Below, piece by piece: positions 52,442 through 59,960 of a stretch of 64,000 bases of DNA. Every line of letters begins with the position of its first letter. Position 1 is the stretch's first letter. Under the pieces are notes generated by a model. That model was given only the letters and a program-made list of their open reading frames with translations, did not search any database and was not told where the DNA came from. A program made the position numbers and the translations under genes. The DNA comes from Massiliimalia sp050943535 (GTDB lineage: Bacteria > Bacillota > Clostridia > Oscillospirales > Ruminococcaceae). The stretch is taken from the NCBI GenBank assembly GCA_050943535.1, contig JBMNPJ010000002.1:124001-188000 (forward strand), given 5' to 3'.

Positions 52442-52471
52442 TTGAAAAAATACCGGCAAATAGTGTATAAT
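52442..52471 (+). promoter_or_regulatory. divIC promoter
   Basis: TTGAAA (52442-52447) and TATAAT (52466-52471), 18-base spacer, about 65 bases before divIC. Confidence 0.6.
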
Positions 52472-52536
52472 AGGAAAAAAGATCATCTTGGGAGTTTGTT
52501 TATTGCAATCAGATGTTCAGAAAGGGAGGCAGCCAC

Positions 52537-52833
52537 ATGGCACGAATAAAATGGAGAAAAAACAGAATTGTTGGACTGGCGCTGATTGTGTTTACTGTGT
52601 ATATTGGAATTTCCCTGACATTAATTCACAATGACGTGAAAGAAATCGAAGAGGAAACAGCACAGGTTCAGACAGACATTGACGAACAGACTATTTTAAA
52701 TCAGGAAATGCAGGATATTTTAGATCAAGGTATTGACGACAATTATATTATTAAACTGGCTCGGGAACGGCTGAACTTTGTGTTCCCGGAAGAGCGGGTT
52801 TATAAAGACGTTCATAAAGATACTGTTGACTGA
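52537..52833 (+). CDS. divIC: Cell division protein DivIC (FtsB-like)
   Basis: A 98-residue bitopic protein: short basic cytoplasmic start, one membrane helix (IVGLALIVFTVYIGISLTLI, about 11-30), then a coiled coil (about 33-65) and a conserved end YIIKLARERLNFVFPEERVY. It helps assemble the division septum with DivIB and FtsL. ATG 52537 lies 7 bases after AAAGGGAGG. It lies between yabQ and an S1-domain gene as in Bacillus. Confidence 0.9.
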   Translation: MARIKWRKNRIVGLALIVFTVYIGISLTLIHNDVKEIEEETAQVQTDIDEQTILNQEMQDILDQGIDDNYIIKLARERLNFVFPEERVYKDVHKDTVD

Positions 52834-52896
52834 ATCAAACAATATGGACTTTAAGCTGGGTTACCAGCAGAAAATAGAGGAGGATATCAATTTTTT

Positions 52897-53397
52897 ATGC
52901 AACTTGAGGTAGGTAAAATCGTACAAGGCAAAGTGACAGGAATCACAAAGTTTGGGGCGTTCGTAGAACTGGAGTCTGGCGAAGTCGGTATGGTACATAT
53001 TTCGGAAGTAGCGTCCGCTTATGTCAATGATATTTCCGAACATTTGACCCAAGGTCAAACCGTAACCGTCAAAGTGTTGGCCATCAATGAAGATGGAAAG
53101 ATCAGCCTTTCCATTAAACGTGCGATGAAACCTGCACAGGGAAAAGAAGGTTCTGGATACCGCGGATCTTCTCAGCAAGGTCGGGGCGGATATCAGAAAA
53201 AAGAAGGGGCACCGCGGCAAAACGGCGGATATAACAGCAGCCGTCCGGCAACATACTCCAATCGTCCGGCGCAGAAACCGACTTCTTTTGAAGATATGCT
53301 CAGCAAATTCATGGCTTCCAGCGATGAAAAAATTTCCGATATGAAACGGAATCATGAAGTAAGCCGTCGTGGCGGCGGACAGCGCCGCAGAGGGTAA
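52897..53397 (+). CDS. yabR: S1-domain RNA-binding protein (YabR-like)
   Basis: A 166-residue protein. Residues 1-70 form one S1 domain (GKIVQGKVTGITKFGAFVEL, GEVGMVHISEVASAYV, KISLSIKRAM). The rest is basic and rich in Gly, Ser and Gln, ending RRGGGQRRRG, which may bind RNA non-specifically. The length exceeds the usual 130 residues of YabR through this tail. Its partner is unknown. A terminator follows. Confidence 0.9.
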   Translation: MQLEVGKIVQGKVTGITKFGAFVELESGEVGMVHISEVASAYVNDISEHLTQGQTVTVKVLAINEDGKISLSIKRAMKPAQGKEGSGYRGSSQQGRGGYQKKEGAPRQNGGYNSSRPATYSNRPAQKPTSFEDMLSKFMASSDEKISDMKRNHEVSRRGGGQRRRG

Positions 53398-53404
53398 GAT
53401 AGGA

Positions 53405-53439
53405 AAAAACGGATATGCGTTTGAGGCATATCCGTTTTT
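53405..53439 (+). terminator. Terminator after yabR
   Basis: Perfect stem AAAAACGGATATGC (53405-53418) / GCATATCCGTTTTT (53426-53439), loop GTTTGAG. Confidence 0.95.
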
Positions 53440-53474
53440 CTGCGTAATATCACAAATTATTCGCAAATTTTTAT

Positions 53475-53503
53475 TTGTAAGTTTTATAGTAGTATGCTAT
53501 AAT
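53475..53503 (+). promoter_or_regulatory. purB promoter
   Basis: TTGTAA (53475-53480), 17-base spacer, extended -10 TGC-TATAAT (53498-53503). Confidence 0.75.
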
Positions 53504-53513
53504 AAAATGTATC

Positions 53514-53564
53514 CGGTTTTCGGCCGTATTCTGTGGTAGGAGCAAAATAACGGCGGTGAAACCG
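53514..53564 (+). promoter_or_regulatory. Structured purB leader
   Basis: The transcript can form a nested hairpin: CGGTTT (53514-53519) with AAACCG (53559-53564), and inside it GCCGT (53523-53527) with ACGGC (53550-53554), with a 22-base terminal loop. An outer helix (53507-53513 with 53573-53579) would straddle the likely start site, so it is doubtful. It does not match the purine or ZTP riboswitch patterns I know. Confidence 0.4.
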
Positions 53565-53617
53565 TATGCGAGGATGTATCAAACGAGTGAATCAGTTTAG
53601 TTGGAGGTTTTTGATCC

Positions 53618-55048
53618 ATGTACGATAATTATGAAAGCCCGTTCAGTACCCGATATGCCAGCAAGGAAATGCAGCATTTGTTTTCTGCAGAAAAGAAATT
53701 TACAACCTGGAGAAGACTGTGGGTGGCACTGGCTCGTGCGGAAATGAAAAATGGTTTGCCGATTACTCAGGCACAGATTGATGAGCTGGAAGCACATCTT
53801 GACGATGTAAACTATGAAGTGGCAGAAGCTAGAGAAAAACTGGTGCGTCACGATGTAATGTCTCATGTATACGCTTATGGTCAGCAGTGCCCAAATGCGA
53901 AAGGGATTATCCATTTGGGAGCTACTTCCTGCTATGTAGGAGATAATACCGATATTATTATTATGCGGGATGCTTTGAAAGTAGTTCGCCGTAAACTGGT
54001 CAATGTCATTGACCTGCTGGGTAAATTTGCTGAAGAACACAAAGCACAGCCATGTCTTGCTTATACCCATCTGCAGCCAGCTCAGCTGACAACTGTTGGG
54101 AAAAGAGCAACTTTGTGGGCAAATGAACTGTGTATGGATTTGGAAGAAGTGGAACATCGGATCGCTTCTTTGAAACTTTTGGGTTCTAAAGGGACAACCG
54201 GTACTCAGGCAAGCTTTATGGAATTGTTTGAAGGAGATACTGCAAAGATTAAAGCAGTAGAACAGTCTATTTGTGAAGAAATGGGCTTTTCCGGCGTGGT
54301 TCCAGTTTCCGGACAGACCTATTCCAGAAAAATTGACTCTCAGGTGCTGAATGTGCTGGCTGGGATTGCTCAGAGCGCAAGTAAGTTCTCTTATGACATG
54401 CGCCTGTTGCAGAACTTTAAAGAAATGGAAGAACCTTTTGAAAAGAATCAGATTGGTTCCTCTGCAATGCCATATAAGAGAAACCCCATGAGAAGTGAAC
54501 GGATTACCTCTTTGGCAAGGTATGTGATGGTAGATACCCTGAATCCTTACTTTACTGCTGGTACCCAGTGGTTTGAACGGACCTTGGACGACAGCGCCAA
54601 TAAGAGAATTTCTGTGGCAGAAGGATTCTTGGCAATTGATTCTATTTTGAATATTATGCTCAATGTATGTGATGGTTTGGTAGTTTATCCAAAAGTTATT
54701 GAACAGCGGGTATTGAAAGAACTGCCGTTTATGGCTACAGAAAACATTATGATGGCAGCTGTGAAAAAAGGTGGGGACCGTCAGGAACTGCACGAAAAAC
54801 TTCGTCAGCATTCTATTGCAGCTGCGAAAGTGGTAAAAGAAGAAGGCGGCGAAAACGATTTGATTGACCGTGTTTGCGCTGACCCATCTTTCCAGCTTTC
54901 CAAAGAAGAAATTGTGGCAGAGCTCAAACCAATTCGTTTTGTAGGACGCAGCGTACAGCAGGTAGAAGAATTTATTGAAGAATACATTAACCCAATTCGG
55001 GAAACCTACCGAGACTGCTTGAATGAAAAAGCGGAATTGAGCGTGTAA
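53618..55048 (+). CDS. purB: Adenylosuccinate lyase
   Basis: A 476-residue lyase that removes fumarate from SAICAR and adenylosuccinate in purine synthesis. The catalytic segments are RHDVMSHVYAYG, HLGATSCYVGDNTD, PCLAYTHLQPAQLTTVGKRA and the signature loop GSSAMPYKRNPMRSERI (about residues 283-299). The length fits the 430-480 residue range. The start ATG follows TTGGAGG. It is a single gene with its own promoter. Confidence 0.97.
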   Translation: MYDNYESPFSTRYASKEMQHLFSAEKKFTTWRRLWVALARAEMKNGLPITQAQIDELEAHLDDVNYEVAEAREKLVRHDVMSHVYAYGQQCPNAKGIIHLGATSCYVGDNTDIIIMRDALKVVRRKLVNVIDLLGKFAEEHKAQPCLAYTHLQPAQLTTVGKRATLWANELCMDLEEVEHRIASLKLLGSKGTTGTQASFMELFEGDTAKIKAVEQSICEEMGFSGVVPVSGQTYSRKIDSQVLNVLAGIAQSASKFSYDMRLLQNFKEMEEPFEKNQIGSSAMPYKRNPMRSERITSLARYVMVDTLNPYFTAGTQWFERTLDDSANKRISVAEGFLAIDSILNIMLNVCDGLVVYPKVIEQRVLKELPFMATENIMMAAVKKGGDRQELHEKLRQHSIAAAKVVKEEGGENDLIDRVCADPSFQLSKEEIVAELKPIRFVGRSVQQVEEFIEEYINPIRETYRDCLNEKAELSV

Positions 55049-55199
55049 TGAAGTGCACAAAAGGGCATGGATCTGGAGGAATATCCGGCAGATCCTGCCC
55101 TGAACTTTTGATTTCTGCAAGGGGAGACAGCGGAGTATCCGCTTTTGCAGACCGGTTTGATTCGGCGGTTTCCCAAAGACATGAATTGGAGGAAAAACA

Positions 55200-56615
55200 A
55201 TGAAACGTGTTCCAAAACCGATGTTTTTTGTGGTGGTTCTGGTCACCGTTGTATTTACTGTACTTTCCATTACCGGGATTCATACCAGTTATGGGGATGT
55301 GACAAATACAATTATTAAAGGTGTCAGCGAAATCCGCTGGGGCATTGATATTCGCGGTGGTGTGGATGTAACCTTTACCCCACCAGAAGGAACTGAGGCA
55401 ACCAATGAACAGTTGGATGCTGCAGCACAGGTTATGAAACAGCGTATGGTATCTTTGAATATTACTGACTATGAGGTATACACCGATGATGCCAGCGACC
55501 GGATTATTGTGCGGTTTCCATGGAAATCCGATGAAGAGGATTTTGACGCAGAAGCTGCAATCAAAGAATTGGGTGATACTGCGGTACTGACCTTCCGGGA
55601 AGGTATGGAAACCGATGAGGAAGGCAAACCTACTGGCGAGACTGCTGACAGTATAATTCTGGAAGGAAAAGACGTAAAACAGGCAAAAGCCGTTTATGTA
55701 CAGATGAGCGAAAACAGTGAACCAGAATGGACTGTACAGCTGAAGTTAAATGATTCCGGTAAAGAAGCATTTTTTGAAGCAACTTCCCGTCAGGCACAGA
55801 AAGAAGGCGGATGCATTTCTATCTGGATGGATGACGAGATGATTTCCGCTCCTGGAGTTTCTGAAGCTATCGACAGTGATACCTGCTATATTTCCGGCAG
55901 CTTTGATGCAGACAGTGCCGAAGCGCTGGCAAACAAAATTAACGGCGGTGCGCTGCCATTTAAACTGGAAACAGAAAACTACAGTACCATTAACCCTATT
56001 TTGGGAATGGGCGCGAGAGACGCCATGGTATTGTCCGGTGTAATCGCTTTTGTACTGATTTGTATTTTTATGATTGTGCTGTACCGTCTGCCAGGTGTGG
56101 TTGCTTGTATCGCTTTGATGGGGCAGGTAGGCTTTATGCTGGCGGCGCTGACTGGATTTATTCCGTCTTTAAACAGCTTTACTCTGACAATTCCTGGTAT
56201 TGCCGGTATTATTCTGAGTATCGGGATTGGGGTAGACGCCAACATTATTACCGCAGAACGTATTAAAGAAGAAATCAATAACGGAAAATCCATTGACGGT
56301 GCGATTGAGTTGGGTTACAAACGTGCGTTTACTGCGATTTTTGACGGAAATATTACCAACGTTGTAGTAGCAATCATTCTCATGGGTACCTTTGGACCTC
56401 CGGACAGCATTTTTGCGAAAATCATGAGTCCGCTTCTGATGATGTTCCCAGCTTCTACTGAAGGGGCAATCTATTCCTTTGGATACACTTTGTTGATTGG
56501 TGTAATCGCAAACTTCCTGTTTGGCGTGTTGGCTTCCAAGTACATGATGAAGCCGGTTTCCCGCTTCAAGTGCTTCCGCAATCCAAAACTGTATGGAGGT
56601 AAGACCAATGCGTGA
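55200..56615 (+). CDS. secD: Protein translocase subunit SecD
   Basis: A 471-residue SecDF-family membrane protein. There is one N-terminal helix (FFVVVLVTVVFTVLSITGIH), then a large extracellular P1 domain (about 40-255) and five further helices (about 265-450). The family D4-D5 signature is present: IPGIAGIILSIGIGVDANI. SecD uses the proton gradient to pull proteins out after SecYEG. The SD TGGAGG precedes the ATG. The end overlaps secF by 8 bases. Confidence 0.95.
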   Translation: MKRVPKPMFFVVVLVTVVFTVLSITGIHTSYGDVTNTIIKGVSEIRWGIDIRGGVDVTFTPPEGTEATNEQLDAAAQVMKQRMVSLNITDYEVYTDDASDRIIVRFPWKSDEEDFDAEAAIKELGDTAVLTFREGMETDEEGKPTGETADSIILEGKDVKQAKAVYVQMSENSEPEWTVQLKLNDSGKEAFFEATSRQAQKEGGCISIWMDDEMISAPGVSEAIDSDTCYISGSFDADSAEALANKINGGALPFKLETENYSTINPILGMGARDAMVLSGVIAFVLICIFMIVLYRLPGVVACIALMGQVGFMLAALTGFIPSLNSFTLTIPGIAGIILSIGIGVDANIITAERIKEEINNGKSIDGAIELGYKRAFTAIFDGNITNVVVAIILMGTFGPPDSIFAKIMSPLLMMFPASTEGAIYSFGYTLLIGVIANFLFGVLASKYMMKPVSRFKCFRNPKLYGGKTNA

Positions 56616-57579
56616 AAGAAAACCTGTGAATATTGACTTTGTAGGTCATAGAAAGATTTATTTCATGATTTCCGCCATACTGTTTGCGGTGATAATTTTG
56701 TCCACCTTTATTTTTGGAGTGGATTTGGATATTCGTTTTAAAGGCGGTACCATTTTAACCTATTCCTATCAGGGAGAAATCTCCAACGATGATGTGGAAA
56801 AGGCAGCAGAAGATGTTTTAAACCGGAATGTTTCTGTAGAAGATAAATTCAATAAACTGACCGGAGAAAATGAAGTAAGCATTACTCTGGTGGACGAAAA
56901 CAGCTTGGATACCCAGCTGCAAGGTCAGCTGACAGAAACCCTGACACAACAGTTTGCCGACTACAACATGAAAGAAATGGAAATCACCAGTGTAAACCCA
57001 AATATTGGGCGGGAATTTTTCCTCAAATGTATGCTGGCAGTAGGATTCGGCAGTATCTTTATGATTGTTTACATTGGTCTGCGATTCAAACGAATCGGGG
57101 GATGGTCTGCCGGTGTTATGGCTGTATTGGCACTGTTCCATGATGTGGTTGTAGTATATGGTACCTTTATTCTGTGCCGTTTGCCTTTGGACGATAGTTT
57201 TATTGCAGTAGTACTTACCATTTTGGGGTATTCCATCAATAACACCATCGTTATCTATGACCGAATCCGTGAAAACAAAGTATTCTATGCCAAGACAAAA
57301 ACTTTGGGCGACATTGTAAACCTGAGTATCAATCAGACTTTGGCTCGTTCTATGAATACTTCTATTGCTACAATTTTGTCTATGGTTGTGGTATGCGTTG
57401 TTGCTTTGGTATGTGGAATCAATTCTATTATCAGTTTTGCGTTCCCATTGATTACCGGTTTGATCAGCGGTACCTATTCTTCTATCTGCATTGCTAGTGA
57501 AGCATGGGTTAGCTGGCAAATGCGTGGAGACAATAAATCATCTCAGGCAAAACGTACCCCGGCTAAAAGAAAAGCTTAA
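56608..57579 (+). CDS. secF: Protein translocase subunit SecF
   Basis: A 323-residue partner of SecD. The N-terminal helix is KIYFMISAILFAVIILSTFI; RFKGGTILTYSY marks the external domain; five helices follow. The segment usually reading GYSxND reads VLTILGYSINNTIVIYDRI here, with Asn instead of the family's usual Asp. It ends in a basic tail. ATG 56608 overlaps the secD stop, with GGAGG upstream, indicating coupling. Bacillus has SecD and SecF fused, whereas here they are separate. Confidence 0.95.
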   Translation: MRERKPVNIDFVGHRKIYFMISAILFAVIILSTFIFGVDLDIRFKGGTILTYSYQGEISNDDVEKAAEDVLNRNVSVEDKFNKLTGENEVSITLVDENSLDTQLQGQLTETLTQQFADYNMKEMEITSVNPNIGREFFLKCMLAVGFGSIFMIVYIGLRFKRIGGWSAGVMAVLALFHDVVVVYGTFILCRLPLDDSFIAVVLTILGYSINNTIVIYDRIRENKVFYAKTKTLGDIVNLSINQTLARSMNTSIATILSMVVVCVVALVCGINSIISFAFPLITGLISGTYSSICIASEAWVSWQMRGDNKSSQAKRTPAKRKA

Positions 57580-57608
57580 TCAAATGATTTAGGTGTGGGG
57601 GTATATTG

Positions 57609-58349
57609 GTGAACTTACATGTTATTTCTTGTCAGATTTTATATCGCGAAATGAGCATGGCAATTGCTATGTCTCCTAATCATACCACGGTGACATGGAT
57701 GTCTCAGGGACTTCATGAAAAACCGGAACATATGCCGCTGGCTTTACAGGCGGAAATTGATCATCTGGAACAACAGCTTTCTGCGGGAGATCTTCGTCAC
57801 CCGCCGGAAGCAATTGTAATGGGATATGGGCTTTGTTCCAATGGGGTAGTGGGATTAAAGGCGAGAAGTATTCCATTAGTGATTCCACGAACGGATGATT
57901 GTATTGCAATGTTTTTAGGTTCTCAAAAGCGATATTTGGAGTTGTTTCATCAATATCCTGGCACTTATTGGTTAAATGGCGGTTGGATTGAAGAAGCAAA
58001 ACTTCCGTCAACGGAAGGCTACCAGCAAATGCGAAGGGAATTTGTAGAACTTTATGGGGAAGAAAATGCTGATTTTTTGATGGAAAGCGGTATCGGTTGG
58101 GGATGGACGAAAAATTACCATACTTGTGGTTATATTCGGCCCTGTGGATACGAAAATCCTGATTGGCGTCAGCAGGCACAAGAGTTTGCGGATACCTATG
58201 GATGGGAACTTTTTGAAGCAGATGGAAGTAACCGACTGCTGCAGAAGTTGCTGTCAGGAGACTGGAATGAGGAATTTGTGGTTTGTCAGCCTGGAGAAAC
58301 TGTGTTGGCTTCAGGGGACGGAAAGAAACTAATTTCCTGTGAAATTTGA
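57609..58349 (+). CDS. DUF1638 domain protein
   Basis: A 246-residue protein of the DUF1638 family. Conserved-looking segments are LHVISCQILYREM at the start, IVMGYGLCSNGVVGL (about 77-91), IPRTDDCIAMFLGS (about 98-111) and PGTYWLNGGWIEEAK (about 119-133). The family often occurs near corrinoid or methyltransferase genes. Its function is not established. It uses GTG 57609 (or TTG 57606) after a GGGGG-type SD. It follows secF by 29 bases and ends before a perfect palindrome. Confidence 0.75.
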   Translation: MNLHVISCQILYREMSMAIAMSPNHTTVTWMSQGLHEKPEHMPLALQAEIDHLEQQLSAGDLRHPPEAIVMGYGLCSNGVVGLKARSIPLVIPRTDDCIAMFLGSQKRYLELFHQYPGTYWLNGGWIEEAKLPSTEGYQQMRREFVELYGEENADFLMESGIGWGWTKNYHTCGYIRPCGYENPDWRQQAQEFADTYGWELFEADGSNRLLQKLLSGDWNEEFVVCQPGETVLASGDGKKLISCEI

Positions 58350-58380
58350 TCTATAAAGAATGCTATTTTTAAAATTTGTT

Positions 58381-58426
58381 TGATAGACAGAGGGCGCCGT
58401 TTTAAAACGGCGCCCTCTGTCTATCA
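58381..58426. other. 46-bp perfect palindrome
   Basis: Two 23-base arms (58381-58403 and 58404-58426) meet without a loop at GTTTT/AAAAC; the core is GGGCGCCGTTTT and its inverse. It could act as a strong terminator for the DUF1638 gene, but there is no T-run after it. In DNA it could form a cruciform. Confidence 0.85.
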
Positions 58427-58518
58427 TTGATCTGTTCAAAAAGTTCTGTAAAATGATTTGCGATTATATTTTGTTTTTGTAATTTTCCAATTTATCATGT
58501 TCTTCTATTGTTGTCATA

Positions 58519-58555
58519 AAAAAGGTGGGTGCCGCTTTTGGCAGCACCCACCTTA
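58519..58555 (-). terminator. galE terminator
   Basis: On the minus strand AAGGTGGGTGCTGC (58542-58555) pairs with GCGGCACCCACCTT (58523-58536), loop CAAAA, one mismatch, followed by a six-T run. Confidence 0.9.
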
Positions 58556-58583
58556 CGGTAGCAATTTCAAATTTTATGAACGA

Positions 58584-59582
58584 TTACCGGTTGCTTACAA
58601 TATAGTTCCAAGCATCGCGGCACATATCTTCGATTCCGTATTTTGCTTCCCATCCCAGCATGCTCTTCGCTTTTGCCGGATCAGCATAGCATTCTGCAAT
58701 ATCACCAGGACGTCTTGGAGCAATTTCATAAGGAACTTCAATGTTGTTTACTTTCTGGAATGCATTTACAATATCCAGAACAGAGTATCCGGTTCCAGTT
58801 CCCAGGTTTACTGCTTCTACACCAGTATGTTCTCTTGCATAATAAATGGCTTTCAGGTGACCCAAAGCCAGGTCTACTACATGGATATAGTCACGTACAC
58901 CAGTACCGTCATGAGTTGGGTAATCGTTTCCGAATACATTCAGATGATCCAGACGGCGGTCAGCTACCTGACAGATATAAGGCATCAAGTTGTTTGGAAT
59001 GCCGTTTGGATTTTCGCCGATCAGGCCGCTTTTGTGAGCACCGATTGGGTTAAAGTATCTGAGCAACATAACGCTCCATTCTTTATCTGGTACACACAAA
59101 TCGGTGAGGATCTGCTCGATCATCAGTTTGGTGGTACCGTATGGGTTGGTAGTGGACAATGGGAAGTCTTCCCGGATCGGTACGGATTTTGGAGAACCGT
59201 ATACAGTTGCGGAAGAACTGAATACAATGCGTTTGCAGCCGTGATTTCTCATAACATCACACAGAACAAAAGCACAGCCCAGGTTGTTATCATAATATTC
59301 CAGCGGTTTTTGAACGGATTCGCCCACTGCTTTTAATCCAGCGAACAGGATTACGGTATCGATGGTGTTTTCTTCAAAGATTTTTTCTACGCCTGCTCTG
59401 TCCCGAAGATCCACCTGATAGAATGGGAAATCTTTCCCTGTAATTTTTTTGATGCTGTCCAAAGCATCTGGTTTACTGTTGCAGAAGTTATCTGCTACAA
59501 CGATTTCTTCTCCTGCGTTCAGGAGTTCCACACAGGTATGGGAGCCAATATAACCGGCGCCGCCAGCTACTAATACTGCCAT
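58584..59582 (-). CDS. galE: UDP-glucose 4-epimerase
   Basis: A 332-residue SDR-family enzyme that interconverts UDP-glucose and UDP-galactose. The NAD-binding loop is VLVAGGAGYIGSHTCVELL (about 3-21). The catalytic Ser/Tyr/Lys set is in VFSSSATVYGSPK and NPYGTTKLMIEQIL (YxxxK, about 147-160). The end carries SMLGWEAKYGIEDMCRD. It completes the Leloir set with galK and galT at the other end of the window and also serves wall polysaccharide synthesis. It has its own promoter and terminator. It is divergent from the PASTA protein. Confidence 0.97.
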   Translation of the reverse strand: MAVLVAGGAGYIGSHTCVELLNAGEEIVVADNFCNSKPDALDSIKKITGKDFPFYQVDLRDRAGVEKIFEENTIDTVILFAGLKAVGESVQKPLEYYDNNLGCAFVLCDVMRNHGCKRIVFSSSATVYGSPKSVPIREDFPLSTTNPYGTTKLMIEQILTDLCVPDKEWSVMLLRYFNPIGAHKSGLIGENPNGIPNNLMPYICQVADRRLDHLNVFGNDYPTHDGTGVRDYIHVVDLALGHLKAIYYAREHTGVEAVNLGTGTGYSVLDIVNAFQKVNNIEVPYEIAPRRPGDIAECYADPAKAKSMLGWEAKYGIEDMCRDAWNYIVSNR

Positions 59583-59645
59583 AAAATCAAATCCTTTCTT
59601 TCCTCACATAAGGTCCGTGTAAGCGATTCCGCTGACTACAATTTC

Positions 59646-59674
59646 ATTATATAATCGGCAATGTCCAATGTCAA
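59646..59674 (-). promoter_or_regulatory. galE promoter
   Basis: On the minus strand TTGACA (59669-59674) and TATAAT (59646-59651), 17-base spacer: a consensus promoter about 65 bases before galE. Confidence 0.88.
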
Positions 59675-59772
59675 TGAAAGGGCAACATTTCTCCATAATT
59701 TTGAACGGTTTCAGCTGAAAATATCTATGGGGACAAATCGGAAACATTTCTATTACAGCTCTTTTCTTTCAG

Positions 59773-59801
59773 TTGACAAAATGGTGGTGGGTTGGTATCA
59801 T
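59773..59801 (+). promoter_or_regulatory. Promoter of the PASTA pseudokinase gene
   Basis: TTGACA (59773-59778) and TATCAT (59796-59801), 17-base spacer, about 155 bases before the gene. The 59583-59960 gap otherwise holds only the two divergent promoters and leaders. Confidence 0.65.
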
Positions 59802-59960
59802 AAAAGATAGGTATTTTGAAGTAAAAAGGAAACAAACATAACGGATAAAATACTGTAATAATAGAATGAAATGAATGTAAAATTTTGATACGATACTGTT
59901 GGGGGAGAAGATAAAATCTCCATGAAAATCCACAAATAACAGAAAGGCAAGGTTTGAACT

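Noticed and set aside
53504..53617. Purine or ZTP riboswitch before purB
   Set aside because: The conserved junction and loop sequences of these classes are absent; only generic hairpins are seen.
53597..55270. 557-codon open frame on the minus strand
   Set aside because: It lies antisense to purB, which has full enzyme motifs and a ribosome site; the minus product is Cys/His/Phe-rich and looks like no protein family.
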